Origin: RYN-133 sp963754285 | GTDB lineage: Bacteria > Actinomycetota > Actinomycetes > Mycobacteriales > Jatrophihabitantaceae | Reading direction: 5' to 3' | Assembly (NCBI GenBank): GCA_963754285.1 | Contig: CAVWFN010000006.1 | Coordinates: 62,001 to 126,000, forward strand | DNA: 64,000 nt | Part shown: in pieces, positions 57,177 through 64,000 of the stretch | Position numbering within the stretch: the first letter of the stretch is position 1 | How the letters are laid out: the number at the start of each line of letters is the position of its first letter | Made by a program: the position numbers and the translations under genes | Notes under the pieces: model-generated | The model's input: only the letters and a program-made list of their open reading frames with translations | Databases searched by the model: none | What the model was told of the DNA's origin: nothing

Positions 57177-57630
57177 GAGTCCGAGCGAAGCGCGCTCTCA
57201 TCAGCGTGGCGGTGCCGCTTCGCCGTGCACGCACCTGCCGCGAAGAGCGCGCGCAGTGCCGACGTTCTGGGCGCTGTGGAAAGCGTTCATCAACGCCGCG
57301 TTGCGAACCAGATACGACCAAATCTCGGCGGTGATCAAGCGCGGTCATCGGCGATAGCGCGCACACCGGGCGAGAATGATGCGGACCGCTAGATCGGTTG
57401 CGCGCACCGCGCCCTCTTTCTCCCTACGGGTGCGGATATCCAGGCCACGCCGGCGAACGGCGTAGCGATGCGCCGACCGCTGGAGCCACTCTGGTGTACT
57501 CGCTGTCATCCACCGCTCGTTGCACGCCGAGCTGTACCGAGCCCTCGCAGGCCCGTGCAACGTGTACCCGTGTTCACCACTCGGCGTCGTGCACCACGCC
57601 GAGTGCGCGGTCGCGATCGTTCCGAACTGA
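57177..57630. other. Gene-poor stretch
   Basis: No gene is supported over these 454 bp. Open frames exist (for example one ending 57357) but lack ribosome-binding sites, recognisable domains and steady third-position bias. A short TFWALWKAFINAALRTRYDQ-like sequence in one of them is not known to me. The stretch could be decayed coding DNA, in line with the frameshifted genes just before it. Confidence 0.55.
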
Positions 57631-57792
57631 TCACTCGCAGCGAGCGGACAGTTCGCGCAATTCTACGGCGCGGCGCAGGCGATCACTCGCAGAACCGAGC
57701 GCGCGTTGCATGTCGGAGAAGGACTCGGTTCGGCCCGCGACCGTGACGTCGAAGCCACCTCGGGTCATTGTGATCGTTACCAGGTTGGTCAT
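57631..57792 (-). CDS. Small hypothetical protein (53 residues)
   Basis: A 53-residue protein: MTNLVTITMTRGGFDVTVAG, then a helix with SDMQRALGSASDRLRRAVEL. A GAGAG lies about 6 nt before ATG. Codon usage is better than in the opposite strand. It faces away from the cytochrome operon across a 214 bp region that has two DosR-like dyads, so it may be part of the dormancy set. Confidence 0.55.
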   Translation of the reverse strand: MTNLVTITMTRGGFDVTVAGRTESFSDMQRALGSASDRLRRAVELRELSARCE

Positions 57793-57880
57793 GGCGCTCT
57801 CTCGCGGTCAGCTCGACTGTTCCGCAATGAGCGCCTCGGATTCGGGGTCGTCAGCGCCTGTCTCGCGGGTGCCTTGGTCC

Positions 57881-57937
57881 CGCGGAAAGTCCCTCCGACC
57901 GCCGTCGAATCCCGACTAAAAGCAGGACCTTGGACCC
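57881..57937. promoter_or_regulatory. Two DosR/DevR-box-like sites before the cytochrome b6-like operon
   Basis: On the reverse strand, GGGACTTTCCGCGGGACC (57881-57893 and flanks) resembles the GGGACTTTxxGxCCC boxes of DosR/DevR. On the plus strand, GGACCTTGGACCC (57925-57937) is a second, dyad-like site. Both are 70-125 bp upstream of the operon at 58007 and also face the small gene at 57792. Consensus is from memory of mycobacterial and streptomycete DosR sites. Confidence 0.5.
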
Positions 57938-58006
57938 GTGCCCTGGGGTCATCGGCGGCCCACCCTGGAGGCAACCCTGGATCGGTCCAGGGAGAGGAGT
58001 GTGGCG

Positions 58007-58180
58007 ATGTCCACCCTGCCCGCCCATGCCGTCGCGTATCTGCACGTCGGCGTGGTCCAGATATCGATTGCGAATCTCATCGTGCTCATCGCGATGATCG
58101 TCGTGTTCATCCTCGCGCTCGTCGTGCCGTTCCCGCGCGGGCACGACCGATCCCCGGAGGACGAGCATGAGAACCACTGA
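58007..58180 (+). CDS. Small single-pass membrane protein
   Basis: A 57-residue protein with one transmembrane helix (about residues 16-40, NLIVLIAMIVVFILALVVPF) and a His/Asp/Glu-rich cytoplasmic tail. GAGGAG lies about 8 nt before ATG. It overlaps the cytochrome gene by 14 bp, so it is probably a small subunit or assembly factor of the same complex. Confidence 0.7.
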   Translation: MSTLPAHAVAYLHVGVVQISIANLIVLIAMIVVFILALVVPFPRGHDRSPEDEHENH

Positions 58181-58865
58181 CCGTACGAACTGGACGGCAC
58201 GACTGGGCCGACGCATCGACGAGGCTGTCCCGGCGGGCCAGCGCCTGCCGGACCGGCAACCCGCGTACGTCCGGTCATGGATCTACGTCTTCGGCGTGGC
58301 GACACTTGCGGCTCTGGTCTTCGTCCTGGCATCGGGCCTCGCGTTGGCCATCGGCGGCGCCGAGTGGTGGCACACCTCGTCCCTCGGACATTTCGCCAAC
58401 TCTCTGCACCTGTGGAGCGTGGAGCTGTTCTTCGCCTGCATGACGATCCATCTCTGGGGCAAGTTCGCGATGGCTGCCTGGCGCGGCGGCCGCGCACTCA
58501 CCTGGATCACCGGCGCAGTCGCGTTCGTCGGATCGATCGGGACTGCATTCACCGGCTATCTGTCACAGAGCAACTTCGACGCGCAGTGGATCTCGACGCA
58601 GGCAAAGGACGGGCTCAATGCCGTCGGCATCGGCGCATTCTTCAACGTGCTCAATCCCGCGCAGATGTTGCTGTGGCACATCGTGTTGCTCCCCTTGGTC
58701 GTCGGCGTACTGATCGTGTTCCACGTGATCCTCGTGCGCAGGCACGGCGTCGTCCCGCCGTTCGACGCCACCCCGCCGGCGAGCGAGCTGCCGTCGCGAC
58801 CACTCGCGTCGCGGCCCACCACCCAGCTTGCGACGCCCGAGTCTCACCCGCAGGGACAGTCATGA
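58167..58865 (+). CDS. Cytochrome b6-like N-terminal cytochrome b subunit
   Basis: A 232-residue diheme cytochrome b of the bc/b6f superfamily. Four core transmembrane helices are seen. The heme histidines are His81/His95 (14 apart) and His171/His186 (15 apart), the spacing of cytochrome b6. GYLSQSNF replaces the usual GYVLPWG turn. It should take or give electrons to menaquinone. No Rieske or cytochrome c1 gene is in this operon. It is coupled to the next gene by a 4-bp overlap (ATGA). Confidence 0.88.
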   Translation: MRTTDRTNWTARLGRRIDEAVPAGQRLPDRQPAYVRSWIYVFGVATLAALVFVLASGLALAIGGAEWWHTSSLGHFANSLHLWSVELFFACMTIHLWGKFAMAAWRGGRALTWITGAVAFVGSIGTAFTGYLSQSNFDAQWISTQAKDGLNAVGIGAFFNVLNPAQMLLWHIVLLPLVVGVLIVFHVILVRRHGVVPPFDATPPASELPSRPLASRPTTQLATPESHPQGQS

Positions 58866-59794
58866 GTCGCGGTGCGTCACGGCGACGCGACATCACGCCG
58901 GACGCGCATCTGTTCCCGACCCGGCCGTACGACCTGGTCAAGGAGTTCGTCGTCGCCCTGACCGTGCTCGGCGTCCTCACGGTCACGCTGGCAGCGATAT
59001 TTTCCTCTCCCGACCGCAAGGCGATAAGCCTCGCCCAATGGGCGCGTCACGCACCCGATGATGTCGTCGCCACCGCCGTCGGAGAACTCGCCGGCACCAC
59101 GACCAGCGCGAGCTACGGCGCGCCGTACAACACGGCGTCATCAGGGCAGAAGCTCGGACCGCTGTCGCTGCAGAAGTGGGCGGGCGTCCGCATCCCCGTC
59201 AACAGCGCGAACGATCTCGTGATCAACCCGCTCCGCGACGTCGCGAGCACCGATCCGAGTTTGCGAACCGCGATCACGCGGTGGGGCGCCGCGTCATCGA
59301 CCCAACAGACAGCGTGGGCGCAGCATTACGCCGACGCCCTCGCCGCGCACCCGACGCTCTACCGCACGCAGCGACCGACCGCCGGCTACGGTCCGGTCCC
59401 GACGCTCGCCATCAAGTTCCTCGCTCTCGCGCGAACCGGCGCCCTGCAGAGCCTGATCGAAGGCCGGCCGTCGTTCTACGCGAGCGATCAGACCAAACCG
59501 CTGTTGCTGCTCTCGGACGGCGCCTACCTGGAGGATCAGGCCCGGGCCGAGCATCTCGGCGGCGACCAGTGGGGAATGATGAACGAGACCGGCAACTATC
59601 CCGGTCAGCCCTGGATGTGGCTCTACACCTTCTGGTACCAGATCAAGCCGTTCTCGACCTCGGGCAACGCCGACGCGCTGGTGTGGGGGCTCATGGTCGT
59701 GCTCACCGCGGCGTTCGTGTTCGTGCCGTTCATCCCGGGTCTGCGGTCCCTTCCCCGCTACCTCGGGCTGCACCGGCTGATCTGGCGCCGCTGA
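58862..59794 (+). CDS. Two-helix membrane protein with a large exported domain, cytochrome partner
   Basis: A 310-residue protein. One transmembrane helix near residues 25-48 and another near 270-290 flank a soluble domain of about 220 residues that should face outside. It begins with ITPDAHLFPTRPYDLVKEF and ends in PRYLGLHRLIWRR. There is no CXXCH heme motif and no Rieske Cys/His set. The position right after cytochrome b6-like suggests it replaces subunit IV or a reactive subunit in an undescribed complex. No family was recognised. Confidence 0.72.
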   Translation: MSRGASRRRDITPDAHLFPTRPYDLVKEFVVALTVLGVLTVTLAAIFSSPDRKAISLAQWARHAPDDVVATAVGELAGTTTSASYGAPYNTASSGQKLGPLSLQKWAGVRIPVNSANDLVINPLRDVASTDPSLRTAITRWGAASSTQQTAWAQHYADALAAHPTLYRTQRPTAGYGPVPTLAIKFLALARTGALQSLIEGRPSFYASDQTKPLLLLSDGAYLEDQARAEHLGGDQWGMMNETGNYPGQPWMWLYTFWYQIKPFSTSGNADALVWGLMVVLTAAFVFVPFIPGLRSLPRYLGLHRLIWRR

Positions 59795-59810
59795 CGACTC
59801 GCGTCTGGTG

Positions 59811-59863
59811 GGAAGGGGACTAGGTCCCTTCCCTGATGCCGCGGCGATGACCTTGTCCCCTGA
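59811..59863. promoter_or_regulatory. Two DosR/DevR-box-like sites upstream of the DUF1876 gene
   Basis: The near-palindrome GGAAGGGGACTAGGTCCC (59811-59828, followed by TTCC) closely resembles a DosR box. A second, ATGACCTTGTCCCCTGA (59847-59863), is of the same type. They are about 85 and 33 bp upstream of the DUF1876 start at 59896. Confidence 0.6.
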
Positions 59864-59895
59864 CGCCGGGCGTGCCGCGCGCGTTGACTGGAGCC

Positions 59896-60174
59896 ATGAA
59901 CGGAGATCCTCACTGGCACATCGACGTCGACATCTACGGTGACGACGAGGTCACTTTCGCAAGCGCGACGTTGACCACACACCACTCGACCCTGGTCGGT
60001 CGAGGTGCGGCTCGGACAAGTACGTGCACGTCGGCCGATCGCTCGATCGGTGACTCGGCGGCCGTCGCTGCCGCGCTGCAAGACGTCGCCCGCCGGCTTG
60101 ACCCACACACGGCGACACGCGCACCCGCTGCCCTCCCACCACGCCGCACTGCCCACACCGTGCGAACCGCGTGA
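59896..60174 (+). CDS. DUF1876 (dsRBD-like) protein
   Basis: A 92-residue protein related to the small DUF1876 family: HWHIDVDIYGDDE, ATLTTHHSTLVGRGAAR and AAVAAALQDVARRLD. The fold is thought to be dsRBD-like; function is unknown, though these genes are often in DosR-type stress sets. A good DosR-like dyad precedes it. No clear Shine-Dalgarno. Confidence 0.78.
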   Translation: MNGDPHWHIDVDIYGDDEVTFASATLTTHHSTLVGRGAARTSTCTSADRSIGDSAAVAAALQDVARRLDPHTATRAPAALPPRRTAHTVRTA

Positions 60175-60204
60175 ACACCGGACGGCGTGATGCCTGCCGA
60201 CTGC

Positions 60205-60223
60205 GGGGAGTGCCGAAAGTCCC
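60205..60223. promoter_or_regulatory. DosR/DevR-box-like site before the membrane protein/USP operon
   Basis: GGGGAGTGCCGAAAGTCCC, or on the reverse strand GGGACTTTCGGCACTCCCC, resembles the GGGACTTTCGGCCC boxes of streptomycete DevR. It is about 120 bp upstream of the start at 60345. Confidence 0.55.
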
Positions 60224-60344
60224 GTGTAGTGCGAACGCAGGTCACCGGTAGAGGCGACGTTCGCCCGGCTCGCAGCAGCCGCCGACAGCTGGAGGATCGA
60301 TCCGCGGCCAGGTTGGTCGCGGTGACCGACACACGGAGACTCTC

Positions 60345-60947
60345 ATGACTCGCAAGACGTTCGATCGGCTTGTCAGCGCGATCGGCCTGGCGCTCGCCGT
60401 CCTGCTGATCGCGGCAGGCAGCTTGTTGACCTGGGCCCACAGCTTCGTCCATGACGAGGTGCACACTCAACTGGCCGCGCAGAAGATCTACTTCCCACCG
60501 GCAGGCAGCTCGGCGATCGCCGGACCCGAATTCGCGGCAATGCGCCAGTATGCCGGCGACCAATTGGTGACCGGCGCCCAGGCCAAGACCTACGCCGACC
60601 ACTTCATCGCGGTCCACCTGCAGGAGATCGGTGGCGGCAAGACCTACGCGCAGCTCAGTGCACAGGCACTTGCAAATCCCACGGACACCAAGCTCGCCCA
60701 GGTCGTCGACACCATGTTCAAGGGTGAGACCCTGCGCGGCCTCCTGCTCAACGCGTATGCCTTCGACACCGTCGGCAATATCGCTGCGATCGCGGCCTGG
60801 GTCAGCTTCGTCGGCGCAGGCGTCATGCTTCTGCTCGGCGGTCTTGGCCTGGTGCACGCGCGCCGGGTACCTGCCGAGAACACGCTGTTCGACCACGTGT
60901 CTCGGCCACGCGCCCCGGTTTCGCCCGACGTGACTGCGGCGGTGTGA
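60345..60947 (+). CDS. Two-helix membrane protein (often misnamed LigA)
   Basis: A 200-residue protein with transmembrane helices near residues 8-32 and 145-170 and an extracytoplasmic domain between them. The family is common in actinobacteria, frequently mislabelled 'aromatic ring-opening dioxygenase LigA'; no enzyme motif supports that name. It may form a stress-related membrane complex. Its stop overlaps the next start (GTGA), and a DosR-like site is upstream. Confidence 0.75.
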   Translation: MTRKTFDRLVSAIGLALAVLLIAAGSLLTWAHSFVHDEVHTQLAAQKIYFPPAGSSAIAGPEFAAMRQYAGDQLVTGAQAKTYADHFIAVHLQEIGGGKTYAQLSAQALANPTDTKLAQVVDTMFKGETLRGLLLNAYAFDTVGNIAAIAAWVSFVGAGVMLLLGGLGLVHARRVPAENTLFDHVSRPRAPVSPDVTAAV

Positions 60948-61417
60948 GCGCCATGTACAAGACGATCGTCGTCGGCACCGACGGTTCCATCGAAGCCGAC
61001 TCAGCCTTCGCCTTCGCAACAAAGCTCGCGGAGCAGGACGGCGCGCGAATCATCGTCGTCCACGTGCAGGAGTTCGTCGGCGGCAAGGGCGGCATCTATC
61101 CCTTGCACATCGACGAGGACGAGATCATGGAGCGCCTACATGCAGCGCTCGACGACGTGAGAGGTCGCGGCATCGACGTCGAGTTCGATGTGCAGCAGAT
61201 TCCGTTCGGCGGTCCGGCACACGTCATTGCCGAGGTCGCCAACAAGGCCGATGCCGACCTGATCATCGTGGGCAACAAAGGCCGAAATCCGGTGAGCGAG
61301 ATCGTCACCGGCAACGTGCCGATCCGTTTGCTGCACATCGCGCACCGCCCGGTCCTCGTCATTCCAGCCGACGAGCAAGGCATCGCGGCACCTGAGCTCT
61401 CGAGGAGCCTCACATGA
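60944..61417 (+). CDS. Universal stress protein
   Basis: A 157-residue UspA-fold protein: YKTIVVGTDGSIEADSAF at the N-terminus, LIIVGNKGRNPVSEIV, and RPVLVIPADEQG at the end. The full ATP-binding G-2x-G-9x-G(S/T) motif is only partly kept. GTG at 60944 overlaps the previous stop; ATG at 60953 is the alternative. It is coupled by a 4-bp overlap to a second Usp gene. Confidence 0.9.
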   Translation: MSAMYKTIVVGTDGSIEADSAFAFATKLAEQDGARIIVVHVQEFVGGKGGIYPLHIDEDEIMERLHAALDDVRGRGIDVEFDVQQIPFGGPAHVIAEVANKADADLIIVGNKGRNPVSEIVTGNVPIRLLHIAHRPVLVIPADEQGIAAPELSRSLT

Positions 61418-61872
61418 CCAAGAGCCATACCCAGGCGTTGATCGTCGTTGGCGTCGACGGATCGTCATCATCTCGCACAGCCTTGCGCTGGGCGGCGTCG
61501 TTCGCTGCGACATCCGGCGCCCGCCTGGAGGTCATCATGGCGTGGCACATCCTGACGACATACGTCGGACCGGGTTACGTCCCTTCCACGTTCGAGCTCT
61601 CGATCGACCACGAGAAGATTCTGAACGAGGTCGTCGACGACGTGTTCGGTCCCGATCGGCCGACCTACATCACCCTGCGTGCGGAAGAGGGCAACGCGGC
61701 CCATCTCTTGATCGAAGCGAGCAAGGAGGCGGAGCTGGTCGTCGTCGGGAGCAGAGGTCACGGAGGATTCGCCGGCCTGCTCCTGGGCTCGGTCAGCGCC
61801 AAGCTCGCCGAGCACTCGTGCTGTCCGGTTCTGATTCACCACGGCGACATCGACGCCGCGGGCGATGACTGA
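61414..61872 (+). CDS. Universal stress protein
   Basis: A 152-residue UspA-fold protein with the full ATP-binding motif GSRGHGGFAGLLLGSVS, beginning LIVVGVDGSSSSRTALRW. Such ATP-binding Usps are typical targets of DosR in mycobacteria. Coupled to the preceding Usp by ATGA. It is the last gene of this operon. Confidence 0.92.
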   Translation: MTKSHTQALIVVGVDGSSSSRTALRWAASFAATSGARLEVIMAWHILTTYVGPGYVPSTFELSIDHEKILNEVVDDVFGPDRPTYITLRAEEGNAAHLLIEASKEAELVVVGSRGHGGFAGLLLGSVSAKLAEHSCCPVLIHHGDIDAAGDD

Positions 61873-62237
61873 CAGGCAACCCGTTTCGGTATCAACGGAT
61901 TCCGCCGCGTGACGCGTGACCTATGACGCGTTGCCGGCAGGTCATTCGACCCGACCTCCGACAACTGTGCATTGACCGGCGAGCCCTCGTCGGCGAGCCG
62001 CGCCGCCGCCTCGACCAGCACGGCCCTCACGCCATTGACGTCCGACTGGCCGGGCTGCAGCGCCGTGCAGGTCGACGTGCACAGCGGCCAGATCGCGACC
62101 CGTCCGACACGCCTCGTCCGACACGCCTCGTCGTGTGACCACTCGAGAGCACGCCATGCCTCATGGGAGCCGTCGACAAAACGACGACATCGCCGCCGGG
62201 TTCCAGCGGGGTTGGGTCACGACTGCGGTCTTGACAT
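61873..62237. other. Gene-poor stretch with a short tandem repeat
   Basis: No gene is firmly supported in these 365 bp. A minus-strand frame around 61880-62100 has good third-position GC and could be decayed coding DNA. A 14-bp unit, CGTCCGACACGCCT, is repeated twice in tandem at 62101-62128. No promoter dyad of the DosR type was noticed here; both neighbouring operons end in this interval. Confidence 0.5.
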
Positions 62238-62837
62238 TCAGTGGCCGCGCACATGCACCTGCACAACGCCCGGAACCGTGGCGGCAAGGTTCGTGACGGC
62301 CGCGCGCTCCCGACGGTCGACGTGGTGACCACGCACTGTGACGACGCCGTCTTCAACGCTCACGTCCCATCGGTCGGGCTCGCCGGCGTAGGCGGCGAGG
62401 CGCTCGCGGATGTCCGCGCGGATCGCCGTGTCGTCACGGAGCAGGGTGCGAAGCACGTCGCGGCGGCTGACGATGCCCACCAGGTCGCCGCCGCGCAGGA
62501 TCGGGACGGCGCGAATCCGGTTGTCGACCAGAACCTGCGCCAGGTCGGCGGCGTCGGCGTTCTCGGACAGGCACACCACGCTGTCCGACATGGCGTCGGC
62601 GACGGTGCGCGGCGGATTTCCGGCGTCGGGCTGTTGCAGCATGTGCAGCCGCGGATCGTGCGGAATGCGCGAGCGCAGCAGATCGATCTCGCTGACGATG
62701 CCGATGACGTCTCCGTCCTCGTCGACCACTGGTAGTGAGGTGAAGGAATGCTCGGCCAGCAACGCAATTGCCTCACGCGCCGACTGATCCGGTCTCACGG
62801 TCACGACGGGGCTGCTCATGATCTCTTCAGCCTTCAC
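62238..62837 (-). CDS. CBS-pair protein with C-terminal BON domain
   Basis: A 199-residue protein. Two CBS domains (residues 1-135; SSPVVTVRPDQSAREAIALL, LPVVDEDGDVIGIVSEIDLL, AVPILRGGDLVGIVSRRDVL) are followed by a BON domain (about 145-199; WDVSVEDGVVTVRGHHVDRR). CBS pairs bind adenosine ligands; BON domains bind phospholipids. The mycobacterial hypoxic-response protein Hrp1 is a CBS-only relative. GTG at 62837 has GGAG 7-8 nt upstream and lies 2 bp after the Usp stop, so the two are cotranscribed. Confidence 0.9.
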   Translation of the reverse strand: MKAEEIMSSPVVTVRPDQSAREAIALLAEHSFTSLPVVDEDGDVIGIVSEIDLLRSRIPHDPRLHMLQQPDAGNPPRTVADAMSDSVVCLSENADAADLAQVLVDNRIRAVPILRGGDLVGIVSRRDVLRTLLRDDTAIRADIRERLAAYAGEPDRWDVSVEDGVVTVRGHHVDRRERAAVTNLAATVPGVVQVHVRGH

Positions 62838-62839
62838 GG

Positions 62840-63325
62840 TCAGCTCCGGTGCGGTCCGTAGTGGGCAAGACTCTTCGCGCCGGGCCCCTCGGCAACCACG
62901 TTGCCGCGGTCGTCGACAACGGCCACCGGGCAGAACGCGTGCTCGAGATACCAGGCGGCGATCGATGCGTCCTGACCGAGGTCGTCGCCGACCACCAGCA
63001 CCGACGCGCCCCGGGTGCGCTCGAGCAGTTCGGTGTAGAGGTCGCCGGGCGCGAAATCGACCAGCACCTGGAGATCGGGTGCAAGCTCGCGCGCCGTGTC
63101 CGCCGCTCGCTCGAGCAGCGCCTCGTCCCGCTTTTCGTCGCGCGCGAAGCCACCGACCTCGGACGCCGGAGCAGACAACAGCCAGTCGACGGTTCGCCAC
63201 ACCCGGACGATGTCGATCGCTACGCCGTGCTGGCGTGCGCGCCTGATCGCAGTGGGAATGAGCGCATCTGCCCCGGCGTCGGGAACCCCGATCAATACGT
63301 GTCCCGCCTTGTTCGTACGCGTCAT
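62840..63325 (-). CDS. Universal stress protein-like
   Basis: A 161-residue UspA-like protein (HVLIGVPDAGADALIPTAI, DLQVLVDFAPGDLYTELLE, ASVLVVGDDLGQDASIAA). The ATP loop is degenerate, so it may not bind ATP. ATG at 63325 has GGAGG 7 nt upstream. First gene of an operon with the CBS-BON protein, divergent from the Acg-type nitroreductase. Confidence 0.82.
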   Translation of the reverse strand: MTRTNKAGHVLIGVPDAGADALIPTAIRRARQHGVAIDIVRVWRTVDWLLSAPASEVGGFARDEKRDEALLERAADTARELAPDLQVLVDFAPGDLYTELLERTRGASVLVVGDDLGQDASIAAWYLEHAFCPVAVVDDRGNVVAEGPGAKSLAHYGPHRS

Positions 63326-63416
63326 GCGACAGCCTCCATCTCGCTCGATCTGTCGTTCTGAACACAGCCTCCCGCGGGCGGACGGGCGGCGCAGTCGACC
63401 AAGGCCCGCATCCGGC

Positions 63417-63431
63417 AGGACCTTCGTCCCT
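63417..63431. promoter_or_regulatory. DosR/DevR-box-like palindrome between the Usp and nitroreductase genes
   Basis: AGGACCTTCGTCCCT is a near-perfect dyad with the DosR-type GGGAC half-sites. It is 92 bp from the Usp start and 74 bp from the nitroreductase start, so one site could serve both divergent promoters. Confidence 0.6.
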
Positions 63432-63504
63432 GTCTTACATACCGGGCCGCCGACCACGCTGGACGAAACGCTTTCTCCCGCGAGATGCGAGACGAGGACG
63501 GCCG

Positions 63505-64000
63505 ATGACAATCCCCGCCACCGACACAGTTCTGGCTCGAACGCTGCGTCGCGCGGCGATCCGGGCCACTCGCGCACCGTCGGTGCACAACACCCAGCCG
63601 TGGCGCTTCGTCGTTCGCGACGGCGGACTCGACATCATGGCCGACTGGTCACGGCGGCTCACCGTGCTCGATCCGCGCGGCCGGCAGTTGATGATGAGCT
63701 GCGGGTGCGCGGTGCTCAATGTTCGCGTGGCACTGGCGGCCGCGGGCCACGGCGTCATCGTCGAACGATTCGGCGACCCCACGCGACCCGACCTCGTTGC
63801 TCGCGTTGTTCCGTCAGGTTCCTGGGAGGCGCAGCCAATTCTCGCGCGGCTGGACCCGGCGATCGACACCCGCCAGACCAACCGCCGCCGCTTCATCGAC
63901 GAGCCCGTACCTGACGAGGTCGTCGACAGCCTGCGTGCGGCAGCGCACGCCGAGGGCGCGGAGCTGTTCCACATCACCCGAGAGGAGCACCGCTTCGCGT
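63505..64000 (+). CDS. Acg-type nitroreductase family protein (runs off the window)
   Basis: The first 165 codons of a gene that continues past the window. It resembles the Acg group of the FMN nitroreductase superfamily in mycobacteria, classic DosR-regulon members: TRAPSVHNTQPWRFVV near the N-terminus and RQTNRRRFIDEPVP near residue 131. Acg itself is thought to sequester flavin rather than reduce nitro groups; enzyme activity here is unknown. ATG at 63505 has GAGGA about 7 nt upstream, and a DosR-like dyad is 74 bp upstream. Confidence 0.85.
   Translation, partial: MTIPATDTVLARTLRRAAIRATRAPSVHNTQPWRFVVRDGGLDIMADWSRRLTVLDPRGRQLMMSCGCAVLNVRVALAAAGHGVIVERFGDPTRPDLVARVVPSGSWEAQPILARLDPAIDTRQTNRRRFIDEPVPDEVVDSLRAAAHAEGAELFHITREEHRFA

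Noticed and set aside
57398..57919. A 173-codon plus-strand frame over the small minus-strand gene.
   Set aside because: Ser/Arg/Thr-rich composition without a domain; the reverse strand has a better short gene at 57631-57792.
61880..62157. A minus-strand coding frame with high third-position GC between the Usp and CBS-BON operons.
   Set aside because: No start with a ribosome-binding site, no domain, and a tandem repeat inside; treated as probable decayed DNA.

Overview
The window comes from a high-GC Gram-positive bacterium, almost certainly an actinomycete (Actinomycetota). The composition is GC-rich with strong G/C at third codon positions. The gene content is actinobacterial: an Rpf-like resuscitation factor, a mycothiol-dependent DinB-fold enzyme, an F420-type LLM oxidoreductase, DUF1206, DUF3618/DUF4235/holin-3 proteins and a DosR-type dormancy gene set. 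The genus cannot be fixed from sequence reading alone. No transposases, integrases, phage modules or CRISPR arrays were seen. The layout is chromosomal and tight, with many 1-4 bp ATGA/GTGA overlaps and convergent genes whose 3' ends overlap.

Region by region. 1-5.9 kb: a NUDIX fragment, a DinB protein and a zinc alcohol dehydrogenase, then a complete selenocysteine machinery (selD divergent from the tRNA-Sec gene, followed by selA and selB). 5.9-15.4 kb: a Ser/Thr kinase, an Rpf-like muralytic enzyme behind a possible degenerate c-di-AMP riboswitch, an RsbV/RsbW/RsbU-like partner-switching trio, two tandem DUF1206 membrane proteins and a multicopper oxidase with an extra cupredoxin domain. 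15.4-20.8 kb: small housekeeping and accessory enzymes (PrmC-like methyltransferase, two GNATs, DinB-fold enzymes, PaiB, a YcaQ-like protein). 20.9-28.4 kb: an 1833-residue single-chain acyl-CoA carboxylase, an SRPBCC protein and catalase. 28.7-36.4 kb: a membrane glycosyltransferase-like protein, an epimerase and a seven-gene, translationally coupled run (GT2, DUF2064, methyltransferase, membrane-anchored molybdopterin oxidoreductase, membrane protein, response regulator, histidine kinase). 36.4-39.9 kb: an SRPBCC/ArsR/SRPBCC operon with two identical palindromic operators, then a LysR regulator and a TehA/SLAC1-type transporter. 40-43 kb: a three-gene coupled operon of acyl-CoA dehydrogenase, fused PIG-L deacetylase/methyltransferase and glycosyltransferase, of unknown product. 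43-52 kb: a stress-type cluster (YihY-like, small proteins, SRPBCC, PfpI, LLM, HAD, holin/DUF3618/DUF4235, NDH-2, response regulator fused to an RsbW-like ATPase). 52-57 kb: secreted beta-propeller-like proteins, a lipoprotein and gene remnants. 57.6-64 kb: a hypoxia/dormancy island of a cytochrome b6-like operon, DUF1876, three universal stress proteins, a CBS-BON protein and an Acg-type nitroreductase, with GGGAC/GTCCC dyads resembling DosR/DevR boxes in front of its transcription units.

Two observations need care by any user. Four independent apparent +1 frameshifts lie between 48.9 and 56.6 kb (in a DUF3618 gene, twice in a propeller gene, and in a SEC-C remnant); these are either local gene decay or base-calling errors. 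The strongest candidates for undescribed biology are the cytochrome b6-like module inside the DosR-like island, the ACAD/PIG-L-MTase/GT2 operon, and the seven-gene glycosylation/molybdoenzyme/two-component operon. All functional statements are inferences from motifs and context made without database searches.
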